NCBI GenBank assembly: GCA_900239685.1
Contig: OENT01000110.1
Span: forward strand, 146,716 to 210,715
DNA length: 64,000 bases
Direction: 5' to 3'
Source: Rotaria macrura
Taxonomy: Eukaryota > Rotifera > Eurotatoria > Philodinida > Philodinidae
The position numbers and the translations under genes are program-made. The notes under the pieces are model-generated. The model was not told the origin of the DNA. It saw only the letters and a program-made list of their open reading frames with translations, and ran no database searches. Below, one piece after another: positions 24,101-35,836 of the stretch. How positions within the stretch are numbered: position 1 is the stretch's first letter; every line of letters begins with the position of its first letter.

Positions 24101-25743
24101 TTGTCTTATGAATATAGTACAGCAATAAAATTAATATTGATTTATAGAAGAATATATAATGTGCAGTAAAATATTTATGGTGCGTTCATAGCAGTACCAA
24201 ACAGTGACATGCTCCTTCGTTTCCTTCATTGTAAACATTATCATTCATGTTTATACGTCTACTTCAACAGCAGATAAGATCTGATCGATCAACTACTGAT
24301 GCTATTCCTTAGCTCATTCACATGCAGAGCATCAACAACTGACACAAAGCTATCAGCACACGAAATGATTAGTAGTAACAGCAATACCAATAGCAAAAGT
24401 ACATGTTAATACGTATGTTTTCTAATATTTTCTCTATCTATTCGTATCTCGATGTCTTTCGAGTTTCTACGAATGGATCAAGAAAATAGAAAAACAAAAA
24501 ACATCTAGTTATTGGGTTGGCAAGGTTATTAACTATATAGAAGCTCTTGTTTTATTTTCGAATGCATATATATATATATATATGTAAATATATATACGGA
24601 TGCAAAAAAATAAACATCAAAAGAAAAAACTTGCTTGTCTCTGGCGCAGCTAAATAAATCGAAATAATGTACATACAACAATCGAATGTTTGACAATGAA
24701 ACAAATTCTAACCTGATAGACGTTTCCATTTAATTAATGCTGAAATGAGAAAGACAAACGAATCGATTTTTGAACAAAGAAAGAACAGAACACTGAATAA
24801 GACAATTTTGTAAATGTGATTATTACCTTTCGTCCAAGGTAAAAGTGGACTTCGTTTTTTATCTTTTTTCTCATCTTCTTTCAATTTAGCCTATGAATGA
24901 TGAACAAAACAATAAGATGTGTTCCTTTTTCTCAATTAGTTTATCATACGAGAGAATCGATTGTTTTCGGACGTTCTTCATGATTGACGGATGTTTGTTG
25001 TGGTTTTGTTGTATATGGTATGGATTTCCCTTCCATTTCACTCATTATACAATCTTTATACATGTTAGATTTTAAAAATCTTGTATACGAATCAAGTTTC
25101 ATTAATTGAAATATCTGAGATTGAGCCTTTTCAAATATATGAGCGTTAGGTTTATTCAATAATGATTCTTGGCAATCGTGTCGTGTTCGACTATCAATAT
25201 TGATACGACATGAACCATCATCTGTATCGTGTAAATATGTTGACCAAATAGAATTCGCTCTGGTACGAATCTAAAACGATGAAAAACGTTGTCTTGTTTT
25301 TTTTCTCTCCGAACGACAGAAATATCATTTAACAAAACGAACTTCGTCTGGATCTGACAATTTTTTTAATTTTTCACATTCAATCCAAAATTGAATATTT
25401 TCTTGACTGAATTCCTTTTTTAGAAATTCCGTAAATACATGTAGACCCATTTCATCGTTGAGCAACTTTTCAAAACCAACCGCCCATGATGCCACACGAC
25501 CGATTTCTAATAATTTATTTGATTCTTCGTTATCTTCATCTTCACATTGTTTATGAACACTTGTCAATGAATTCGATATAGACAAACGTGTTGCTGACAA
25601 ATCTGCTGTTTCTTCATCCGTAACTGCAAGTGACTAAAATATAAATTTGAAAGAAAAACTACTTAAATTTATTGTATGACCATGAGTACCTTAGTCTTAA
25701 GAAGTTTTTGTCTAGTAGTACGCATTATAATCTCGGATGACAT
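21136..25743 (-). CDS. RGS12/loco-type regulator: RGS, two Ras-binding domains, degenerate GoLoco
   Basis: Exons: 25743-25690, 25633-25343, 25270-24950, 24890-24827, 24739-24713, 23708-23359, 23284-23105, 21825-21628, 21557-21464, 21411-21223, 21161-21136. All are GT-AG, the phases match, and the product is 597 aa with this first exon. RGS (about 67-185) has the contact residues E-N in EFSQENIQFW and D/R in LDSYTRF, so GTPase activation of Gi-type alpha subunits is expected. A basic KRSPLLPWTK tail follows. Next comes a Ser/Thr/His-rich linker. RBD1 (about 375-425) starts FCRFLFPDST and keeps the KRGL arginine that contacts Ras in Raf-type domains. RBD2 (about 442-520) contains RIDFPTKTLCVRC, with KLNY in place of KRGL. 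A GoLoco-like ANDIFEMISENDDDIKFDEC (about 537) follows. There is no PDZ or PTB. An alternative to the last splice (donor GTAAGT at 21222) is a stop shortly after, giving DRKLIEN. Several other first exons are described separately. Confidence 0.85.
23885..23934 (-). CDS. Candidate alternative terminal exon of the downstream RGS gene
   Basis: The acceptor CTCCGTTGCAG is followed by a 50-bp stretch that continues the phase-1 frame left by the 27-bp exon at 24739-24713. It encodes VSTAASNALNEDSSDD and then a stop. Its use would give a short protein with RGS but no Ras-binding or GoLoco part. The acidic, Ser-rich end resembles nothing specific. It lies inside the ~1.0-kb intron 23709-24712. Support is the acceptor, phase and stop only. 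Confidence 0.4.
25192..25476. repeat. Near-identical RGS tract, downstream copy
   Basis: This 285-bp block spans the end of one RGS exon, a whole 72-bp intron and the start of the next exon. It differs from the block at 37996-38280 at only about five positions by eye. Similarity falls sharply at both edges. Confidence 0.85.
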
Positions 25744-26099
25744 TTCGACTTACGATTATAGGATGAGCAACACATCATATTCAAGGACAAGGCAAAATAT
25801 AGAAAATTGAATGCGACAAGAGATGGAAGCAAATGTATTGTCTTTCTTCTTTGTCTCAACTAAGCATAGTCTACTTAACTAGTTGTCTCTCTTGATTCGG
25901 TTTAGTTTTTGACTTGATGACTTCTCTATGAAAATGTTGCCATCGGCAGTGATAAATATTATTTTTGTTAAGCACCAGTTGATGTGTTTTTCCTGTCAAA
26001 TAAGTGCATATAACGCATCAATATTGAAGGAAAAGAGAGAAGACAACTACTGTCGAAGTGTGTCATTCTTCGTTTTTCTTTTTTCTTTTTTTGACATAC

Positions 26100-26240
26100 A
26101 CATGAAACGAAATAGATAAGTATAGTTCGTAGGATTTTACCTATACGTGTCATCTTATGCTCGATCATTATCGAAATGGGACAAGACGATGACGACGACG
26201 ACGACGACGAATAAGAAGAAGACAACGGCGAAGACAGCAT
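26100..26240 (-). CDS. Possible additional first exon (Ser-run) of the downstream RGS gene
   Basis: An ATG-initiated 141-bp frame begins MLSSPLSSS, has a long Ser run, and ends TCA TGT|GTATGT, a phase-0 donor that would join the common acceptor at 25633. The Ser run comes from a GAC repeat (plus-strand reading) and the rest is of unremarkable composition, so chance is more likely here than for the other candidates. Confidence 0.25.
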
Positions 26241-26818
26241 AAGAAAAGACGTATTTATGCATTTGCTTCTCGTATGATTTCAATGATTATAATCGGATGT
26301 GACTTCATCTCATTGTAATTTACTTACCGGATTTTAATGCTAATATTCTTATATGTTTTTGACAATCAATTAATGTGAACCGTTTCAATTTATTCTATCA
26401 TAATTATTAATTTTCTAAAATAGCTAATCGACATTTTTTATCTTACTAATTTCCAGGTAGAGCTGCGATATTTTAACAATGGAAAAACAACAATAACAAC
26501 AACTTATAAACCATCTGTGTATTATCAATCTAATGACTAGTACATAAACGAAAATTAATGTTTAAAAAAAAGATAAAAGACCACCTGCCGCCCTCCTCCT
26601 CTCTCCCCTACTAAGTAATAATTCTAGCTTAAACAAGAAACAAGATATCAACTAGGAAAACAGAGTTGATAACCAATGTCAAGTTTTTCTTTTTACTATT
26701 TCATTAAAAATTCTCTACTGAATTGTTTGGAGATTTGTTGATCATATTGTTTTTCTTTTCCAGACGTTTGAGAGAACGAGAAGAAGATCTGAAAATTAAT
26801 TTTCCTTTTATTACATAC

Positions 26819-26926
26819 CAACGCATTTGGAAGCTTATATTCATTAACACTGGACTGACGACGAAAGTCAATAAGGAAATTTCGTATATATAAACGATGA
26901 TTCGTACTCATATTACTATTACGCAT
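26819..26926 (-). CDS. Candidate alternative first exon of the downstream RGS gene
   Basis: Starts ATG at 26926 and ends GCG TTG|GTATGT in phase 0, so it can join the shared phase-0 acceptor at 25633. Encodes 36 residues, including NHRLYIRNFLIDFRRQ, which aligns with SNQLYISNFIGLQRAQ of the next upstream candidate exon. That suggests the two arose by exon duplication. Confidence 0.55.
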
Positions 26927-28000
26927 GATGTTTTCATGAATATGAAATGAGTGTATACAAAATGAAATATTTTTTCAATTGTCGTTGTCGTCGTCGTCGT
27001 CGTTGTTGTGTTTTCACTGTTGTAGTCGTATTAGTAGTGATTGATTGTTGTTTGTGAGTGTGAAGAGAGAGAGAAAAAGAAGAAAGAAAGTAATTCCATA
27101 TTCGATACAATACTATGTGTTTTGACCAACAGAGTTTCTTGTTCTTATAATCTTTAAAAGCTCAGTAGCATGCAATCCCAAGACAACGACTGTCTTCCTT
27201 CTTCTCCTTGTTCTTGTTCTTCTTCTCCTTGTTTCTCCATCGCCTTTTGTTAGTCGTAGGATAGAAATATTTTTTCATCGCGTCAATGCGCAAAAGCCTC
27301 TCCTCTTCGATAGTCCATACAAATGGGTTCAATGCTAGAACGGACGTATGGAATCAATAATTGAGTCTCAAAGATTGACAAGAGTGAATGAGAAGGAAAA
27401 ACAAAAAAAAAGAAAAAAAGTAGCAACACTAAGACAATAGTTCACCCGTTCTTTCGATTGCTCGCAACTATTAGATATCGAGGATAAAGGACGTTTTCTA
27501 TTCTTTTCCTTCTGCTTCTTCATCTTCTTCTTCTTCTTTTGATAATAAAAATATGAAAACTTGCTCGACTATTGGAATCTAATCAAATATTTAATAGAGA
27601 AAAGTCAGTAAATCAAACATAATTTCAAATGAAGAGAATAAGAATAAATTGTGCGCAATGTGCCGGAAAAGATCAATACAAAATGATGTGATGTTGAGTG
27701 TATGAACATACAAGTAGCATAGATGAAATGCAGAAGAATACACAATCCCTCGATTATCGATAGGTTCTAGGGACCTTGAAAATCCTATTCAATTATATTC
27801 AATAACCATTGTAACTCTTCAACGAACTATGACTCTTTTCAAGACAGAAAAAAAGCACACACAGTTCAATCTTATTAACAATACTCTAATATAAAATTAT
27901 AGATAATCTTATACTAAGTTTCTCTTTCACAAAGCTCGATTAATAATCGAGTCAATAGACACATCGAACGAGAAAACAGATTTATGAGAAAATTGAATAC

Positions 28001-28099
28001 CTGCGTTCTTTGTGCCCGTTGTAATCCAATAAAATTCGATATATAAAGTTGATTACTACTGTCATAGAATTGTATATTCTTTTTCTTACTTGTTAACAT
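28001..28099 (-). CDS. Candidate alternative first exon of the downstream RGS gene
   Basis: Starts ATG at 28099 and ends ACG CAG|GTATTC in phase 0. Encodes 33 residues beginning MLTSKKKN and ending RAQRTQ. It shares the LYI-x-NF-(I/L) core with the candidate at 26926-26819. Splicing to 25633 would give a 612-aa RGS-RBD-RBD protein. Confidence 0.55.
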
Positions 28100-28608
28100 G
28101 GTTATGAAAGAAAATGAAGACTGACGTATTTTGACTAAGAAGAACTATGATAGTTTTACATTTCTTTTGTTTTTTTATATTATACAAATGAGAGAAAATC
28201 TTGTCACGAGTATCTAATAGAATCACGAACTGTCTCTCATTTATTATTATTCAAGTGTGAAACAATGTTGAAAAAGAAAAAGAAAATGATCAACATCACA
28301 CAGTCCATACAGCAACAACATGCAGAGAAAAACAAAAAACGTTGAAAATTAATGAAGCAAACTATTTCATAACTAAGAATGCTAGTTAGAGATTTTCCCG
28401 CAAAAGTCTCTTTTCTGAGATGTTTCAATTAGTAGCGTGAGATCATATCAGCAAACCTTCAAAGCAAAAATGTTCCGTTCAATAGTATATCTCTGACAAC
28501 AAATCTTTTTTCTTTGAGATAAAGAAGAAAGATGTATTACGCTTGATAGGAACAGTATTTCGTATAATCAACAAACAAAACAAAAAAGAAAGAAATTTAT
28601 AATCTAAC

Positions 28609-28713
28609 CTGAGTAGTATGACTTAGTAATGGTGAATAACATGAAAGACGATGACTGGTTCGAGAACATTCAGTCATGAATTCATCCAATGTGTTCATTG
28701 TTGTTATTGACAT
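28609..28713 (-). CDS. Candidate alternative first exon of the downstream RGS gene
   Basis: Starts ATG at 28713 and ends ACT CAG|GTTAGA in phase 0. Encodes 35 residues (MSITTMNTLDEFMTECSRTS and on). No AG acceptor lies in the roughly 35 bases before the ATG, which argues for a true first exon rather than an internal one. Confidence 0.55.
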
Positions 28714-30944
28714 GTTTAAGTAGAATTTTTCAATAGACGGTTAATGAAAAAAAAACATACTATTTAATAATGTTCTTTTCTTATGCTTTCTTTTTCGAAA
28801 ATCAATTTTCGTGTAATACAAGATAGATATGTGTTATATGCGCATATTTTATAATCATATTGTGTTTATTGTCGATGTCGAACGACGACAAACATGGATA
28901 GAAGATAGTTGTAAATGTCGTGCGCAATCGAGATGTAAGAATCAACGAAGGTCTTATTAATTCTAATTCTATTAGAAATAAAAAGAAAAACTACAGAACA
29001 AAAACAGACAGCCGAATCATCACATTTGATTGCAACCCTAAAGAGCATAGAAAGATTCTTCTCCTTTTTTTTCTTGTTAGCACGAGCTTGAACGCCAACG
29101 CATACCGTGTAAACGACTTCTGTATATATATATATATATAAACTTTACTGAAGTCCCATCTCATTATTAAACCATATTTGATTCTCGTGAGCGTTCATTC
29201 AAATAGAATTAGATGCGGAGTGATGAACAAATAATGAATTTCGTGAGCGTGATATTAACCGAATAGTACAACGACGATAAGACGAACAATGAGAGTTATT
29301 TCCGAGAAATACATCAAGAAATGAATATTGTTTATTTTCTCAATTATCATCTTAATAAATAGATAATTTAGTTTTTGAAGACCAAAATTAAAGAGTCAAC
29401 ATAAGAAAACTATGCATATAGTTAATCTTTGCTAACAACGAACTTCAAAAGTATACATTTTTCCAATATCAGTATTATCACATGGGTGGTTCATGTCACT
29501 TTCTTACGAAGCATTCCATTCTAATAATTCATAGACAGCATGCGTAACCTTTACATAAGTAAATAGCATTAATCCAATCATTTTCTGTCAACATAATATG
29601 ACAGCTATTTTCGTCAAGAAAAAAAAATTCATAATTATTCTAGTTCGATGAGCGTCAGATATTTCTTTTATTTTTAAGTTAGATTTTTAACAAACTAACA
29701 ATATCTGAAGTAAGAAAATCTTTTCCATCGATAATTACTCATAAGGTTCATTAGTTTCAAATTAGTAAAAGAGCTTTTTCTTTCATCGCAAAAGGAAAGT
29801 TATACTCTTTTGTTCGTAGAATTAATTGAGCACCGGAGAAAAACAGTAAAATTCAGTAGAAAATCTTCATATGACCTTTTTCAACGATTCATATGTCATA
29901 TAGATGAGTGTTAAAGGAAATCGAATTTAAATCGTGATGAAATAGTACGCATATTGTCATCTAGGTTGCATTTCATGTATGCTATTAAAAAGGCAATTTC
30001 TTACGATGAACGCTTGGATCTAACAGTTTTTTCATAATTTCTATTTGTTCATTATTAAATGAACAGTCCATAATCTTATTAATTATAGTCATTGAAAAAA
30101 AAATGAACAATTATGTTTAAATATTAAAAACTACATAAATACGAATTGCTAGGAGATTAATTATTTTCTCTTTTCTCTTTTAATCATAATAATAAATAAG
30201 ACATATTGAATTATTTATATTCACGCATTACGACAAACATATGAGAGACTCGAATAATGTCTTTTTTCCTTTTTTAAACTAGAGAGGAAGGATGGTATAG
30301 CTAGATTGACATCTTTAGATAATAATAACGATCATTTACATGCACTCATCTCTTTCTCTCAAGGCGTTTAAGCAATCCATCATCAATGTTAGTTAACTGT
30401 TACTTGATGGGCCTGACTTGATCTTTCTCTATACTTGCAGTGGTTATTTGTGATAATTTCCGAGTGCTTTGCCTAGTTAAAGGAAGACTCTTAGTTTTCA
30501 TTAATCTCAACACATTCAATTTCTATTGTCATTCAGAGACAATAATTCGAAAAGCATCTGAACATATATATATTTACAGAGAGAGAGATGGATAGATCGA
30601 TATTACAATAGTGCAAAGAATTCCATAATGAGCTTGTACTCCTAAATACTTTTCTTTTGACTTTTATTGTGATATAGAATATTTATTCAAGCAATCATCT
30701 AATGTCACAATAAAGATTCGTTGTATATCTAATGTTTTTGACATAAGATAGATTTATCTACAGAATCGAATCTTGCTCTCTTTATAATGTCATCATCATC
30801 ATCATCATCTGCTTGGAAAAACACACAAACAGATGTGTCAAAGGATATATATATATATAAATATAAATATATATTATCGTTTTCTTATTTTTCTTATTCT
30901 ATGCCGATATCCAGCAGCGCTGCTAATTAGATTTTGTGACATAC

Positions 30945-31169
30945 CAATGTTGAAGTGGTAAAACTTGCTTTACGTAATTGAGAATTTCGACGTTGATAGT
31001 AATTAACAATTGATACTCGACGAGGATATATGCTGATACCAGAACTAGTCATATTAGCTGCATTGATTATGGACAGACGACGTGAACCAACGTCTAGTGC
31101 GTGATGATTAGTCGTTGCCGAAGGGATAAGTAATGAGTTCGGAGTATTCATAGGATGAAATGAGGACAT
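30945..31169 (-). CDS. Candidate alternative first exon of the downstream RGS gene
   Basis: ATG at 31169 opens a 75-residue frame (MSSFHPMNTPNSLLIPSATT and on, with basic SRRLSI and PRRVSI stretches) ending ACA TTG|GTATGT in phase 0. The frame is open further upstream but without an ATG. The only nearby acceptor would enter in phase 1 and does not match the other exons. The RRxS-type motifs could be kinase sites (inference only). Confidence 0.5.
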
Positions 31170-33344
31170 ATCAATTTGATAGGAGCAATCGATATAACGA
31201 TAGAAACAGTAAATCAATGAATGAAGACGTATAAAAGCTAAAGATGTGCAGATTTCATAATTATTTCAATGCTAATAGTCGTCATTTTTTATTTTCGACT
31301 ACCTACTATCTAACAATCATATGAATATACTCATCGGAGATGAGAGATAGAGAAAAGGATGGTTATTCTTAGTAAGAGAGAAAAGATTTATTCAATGCCG
31401 TCGCTACAAGAAAGAAAACATAATGGTGCGTGCTTGTCTAAAGGGAAAGACAGAGAGAGAGAGAGAGAAAGCAGAGAATCTAGAAAGAAAGCGAGAAACA
31501 GACGCCTGCTGTGCCTGACGATTCACTATTTAAACGAATACAATAATCATTTATGATGATGATGTTGATGATGATAATGATGGGAAGACTTGTTTCCTTT
31601 TCTCTCTTATTCCAATGGGTCCTTCTTTTGATTTCCCGGTGTGAAAGATAGCTTACTAACTCAGTCGATATTTCACACACATGATGAAATAACGACAAGC
31701 ATCTGCCTCTTGGTTTTCGCTCAATAACGAAACAACGTTCATCTCTATCATTTTCCTTATTGTCATTTAACGTGATCTATTTTCTCTTCCTCTTTTTTTC
31801 TCGGTAATGGTTTTCGGAATAAAATAAGATATAGAACGATAAAACACAAAAAAAAAGATTCCCAATCGAATGTCAACTCGAATTAGCTCGTTGTCAGCTT
31901 AATTAACGAGATTACAAAAATTTTCCGTTTGTTGCTTTAAAATAAGCTTTACGAAAAGAAAATATCTATCAAATTTAGCCCGATTGACGACAATGACAAC
32001 AACAACAACGACGACAATGATGATGATGACTAGTCTAAAAAAACTCGATAAGTTTTCTTGCTTTATATAAATTTAGATAGAAACATGCTATTAAAGCTCT
32101 TTCAAGCATAGAAGAAGTGATCCGATTGTTTTTCGATAACAGTCCAATCAATGGCATGCATCCTATCTATCTTTTTCTTGAAAACAAAAGTCTATACCGA
32201 TGGGAATTGTGTCTTTTGTATTTTCTCAATATGATTAATTTGATCATTCCACATAAAACTACTATCATCTCAAGGTGATCGTCAAAGTCCTTCGTTTTCT
32301 TTTCCCTAAAAAATCGATTATTCTTTACTTATAGTCTACATTGGAGCATTATACGACATGTAATGAAGAGCAACACAAGAATGTTGTTATTGTTACTGTT
32401 GTTCTTCCTATAAGCTTTTATAACAACACAGACTAAACGACATGCGAGATGGATTGTAAGGCATTCTCCTTTTATGTATGGCTTATGTCATCGGTTACAA
32501 TCGGTTTTTTTTTATCAACATACACAGACATACACGCGTTCTATATCAAGATTGTACATAACTTTGATGAAAACTACGTTAGACTGATACATGAAAGGGA
32601 ACTGTGACCTTATTTCACAAAGAAATTAATTAAGCAATAGAAAGAATTGTTTACACTCAAGCGGCTTTTCTTTGATTACACCATTTCAGAAGAAGTAACT
32701 AAAGCAATCATAGAGAGACGTATATACTGGCTATAATAACAGCCATCTATAATATACTTTTTGTCTATACATTAATTTCACAGCATATAATTATCGAAGA
32801 ATTTAGCTTTGTCGAAATCAGGAAATATTATTCCAGCTAATAGGTGATTCAATTAAATAACAATGTAGCTATCTATTACAATGGGAATACGAGATGGATA
32901 ATAGGGGGAAAAGGCATCTGTTATATTTTCCGATACGTAAGAGAAGAATGTTGTTTTTAAATGATGATTTTGATCATCATCGATCAACTTTGGCTATATT
33001 CTTTTTGTGATACGCACCATTTCAAAGTCGTCTGTTAATTGATACATGATTGATTTATTGTCGTTCATCATTTTCTTTTTTTTTCTTTTCTTTTATTCAA
33101 GAAAATACTTTCCAGAGAAAGGTTGCTCTCGTTCGCTTCTTCTCTTTTTCTACGTTCGACTTCTTCTTTTTCTTAAATATTTGTTCAGCTAACACGATTA
33201 TGATATGATGATGTTCAACGGTAATAAAATAATTTCAAGTCACATACCAAAACAAACACTACTTTTCTCTTTTCTATATCTTAAAATTAACTTGTTGTTG
33301 TTGTTCTCTTTCATTCGAATAGAAGAAAAAACAATTGTTATTAC

Positions 33345-33431
33345 CTCATGTGATCGACTAATATCTCTTTTTTGTAGAAATTGTTTTCGTTTGACCAAAC
33401 CAACTTTACCGATAGTTTTCAATTCCATTTC
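33345..33431 (-). CDS. Candidate first or second exon of the downstream RGS gene
   Basis: TTTCTTTTAG precedes GAA ATG GAA TTG..., and the stretch ends CAT GAG|GTAATA in phase 0. It encodes MELKTIGKVGLVKRKQ and on (basic). Because a good acceptor in phase 0 precedes it, it could be internal and follow the exon at 34590-34342, which ends in phase 0. Alternatively it could be a first exon starting at the ATG at 33428. Confidence 0.5.
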
Positions 33432-34341
33432 CTAAAAGAAACAATGGTAATATAATGATGGAAAAAAAACTTTTCTCACGCTCCGTGATACGCTGTTTTA
33501 TATCTCTATGAAAAAAAATGACGGTCAAAGAGAGAGAGATGCAATAAGAGAAATATCATTCATGATTAGTTCGTTGGATATTTAAGCAAATCGTCAGTGA
33601 GATCATTAGCAAACAAACTTATTATGTGTTCTTTTGTTCTCATCCCATTTTTCATTCCCTCATTATTTTTTTCTTCTTCATCTCATTGTTAACAATACAA
33701 CCATCATCAGGAATACTACCGGAAGCTTGCTCTCTCTCTCTCTACTCTTATTTCACTAATCTCCCCCCCCCCTTTTTCTCTTCATTGCACGATGAAGGCG
33801 AATTCCCAAGTTGACATTTGGCTGATTGGCATTACTCTATACTAGCACCGGTTCGACTCAAATCAATTTATCTTTGCCTCTCACATTTTTTTCCATCGCG
33901 TGTTGATAGTACATACTTGAAACATGAAATGTCCTTTAACTAGAAAAAAAAACTTTGAATATTATCATAATGATACCTAATCATGAATCTCACCTAGGAT
34001 TGTTAGGGTATCATTACTTCTATTTTCTTTTTTTCTACTTTTTTTATAAGCGCATATGTAAGGATTTTGCTGTTCGATGATTTTTCTATTAATATAAAAA
34101 GGGTTCTAAGCTCGACTAGTATAGAGAAAAGAAAACGCGTCTAGTTTACGTTTAGCACTATGAACATCTAACTCGTGTTATTTCATTGAAACAATTACTT
34201 TTATTTGCTTTTAGAGAAAATTAATAATCGTATTCTTTCAAATTCTATTTAAACTATCAAGAAGGAAAAAGTTTTTCCTTTTCTTTTGCTAGTTCACCTT
34301 TGCGAGAAAATGAAAAGGCACTGATTCATATATCTTTCTAC

Positions 34342-34590
34342 CTGTCGTTTTTGTCCATTTCCGGGTTTGCGAGAAACCATTCTTGTCACTGTTTTCCAAT
34401 TGCTATCGGCTGTTAAATACGTAGGAGATAATGTTGTTGTTTGTGTAGGTAAAATTGATTGCTCGGCAAGTCTTTCTTGATATGGAAGTTTTTTCGCATA
34501 AAATGAACGTTTCAATATTGACGATGACGATGATGAAGAAGATGAGGACGGTGAGGGAGACGGATTTTTCATATTAAATTGGAAATCCAT
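34342..34590 (-). CDS. Candidate first exon of the downstream RGS gene
   Basis: ATG at 34590, with an in-frame TAG 15 bases upstream. Encodes 83 residues: MDFQFNMKNPSPSP, a run of Ser, then KRSFYAKKLPYQERLAEQSI and a basic end KPGNGQKRQ. It ends CGA CAG|GTAGAA in phase 0, compatible with 33431 or with the common acceptor at 25633. The composition looks like real coding sequence. It is the most upstream member I can place before the other RGS gene's 3' end at 35837. Confidence 0.55.
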
Positions 34591-35836
34591 TAATTCGATA
34601 TATTTCTAAGAAGCTAATAATGTTGTGAATGATAGTTCTACTGATAGATATTCATATAATAACAACGAAGGTCAAGGACACCTGTACTCGTATTTAATAC
34701 TCCAATGAGGTTTGTCACAAACATGAGAATTAAACGATTCTATGTTAATATGTCGAATAATTGCAGTAGCTAGTTCTCTGACTAGACTACTCACCATGAC
34801 TAGTAGCAGCTCACGAATAAAAAATAAAGCAGGCAAAGAAAAAGATAAGTACGAACAAAAGAAAAAAGGAGAGAGAGAGAAAAATATAGCAAATGAAGGC
34901 CACAGAAGATAATTATGTTGAGAGATATACAAACACATACACATTCATGTAGATGAATAAAAGAAAAAAAACTTGACTTTTCAACCAATAACTACCCATA
35001 AGAACATCAACAAGGATGAAAAGCATTCATTAATACGAATGTGAGGCGGTCAGAACGGAATGATTCTAATCGCTATTCTTTTCTTTTAGCGTGTATGTCG
35101 TCCTTTTTCACTTCCTTGTTTATCACTCAGGCAATGTAACAAATAATTTCAAACACGCATAAAGACATATCTCTCCTCTAGTTTTATCTAATCGATTAAA
35201 GAAAAATGATGATTGCTTTTTTTAATTCGATTAACAGAATATTTACGAAAAGTTTCTTTCAACCGCAACCGATAGATCGATACATGACAAATGTGAATTC
35301 CAATAGTAAATACTTACAAAATGATATTTACTTCGAACTTTTGCTCATATAAAGATCATAGAAAATGTATGCATTAATTTTCTATTTAAATTAAACACTG
35401 AGACAATAGCAAAAAGAAATTATTTTTTCTCTCCTACTCCGTCCGTCAGTTGCATGAAGATTCTCTCAATTTCCGCTGTGTTTCCATTTTCATAGAGACG
35501 AAGATTATTTTCGATGTTCATCGTTATTCTCATCTCATCATACTAGTTGCCTAAAGACAAACGATGATGTCTACCCTTATGACATGAAGTATTCGAAACA
35601 ATAGAGAGAAGAAGTACTTAATTGCGATTAATACAACTGGAGACACTATCAGGAAATTGTGATTTTTTATTATTATTTGTAAAATAGAATGCAAGAAAAA
35701 CGACACGTTTTTTCTTGCTATAGAAAGCAATTAAATTGATTGATTAATATTTATATATTTATAAACAAAATATCTGAAGTTTTGATCACACAAAAACAAA
35801 ACAAAAATGAAAAAAAACTATGCACATATGAAAATA

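Larger units (their letters stand above)
30788..34000. repeat. Simple repeats within the first-exon region
   Basis: Short microsatellites: (TCA)n near 30788-30810, TA-rich near 30848-30875, (GA)n near 31451-31468, (CT)n near 33731-33746 and a C-run near 33765-33775. They lie in intronic or promoter-flank sequence of the downstream RGS gene. Confidence 0.7.

Noticed and set aside
26160..27010. GAC/GTC trinucleotide runs considered as structured elements
   Set aside because: They are short simple repeats with no further organisation.
34672..34944. 90-codon minus-strand frame considered as another RGS first exon
   Set aside because: Its only donors near the end are phase 2 or weak, which do not fit the phase-0 array, and its N-terminal half is low-complexity hydrophobic.
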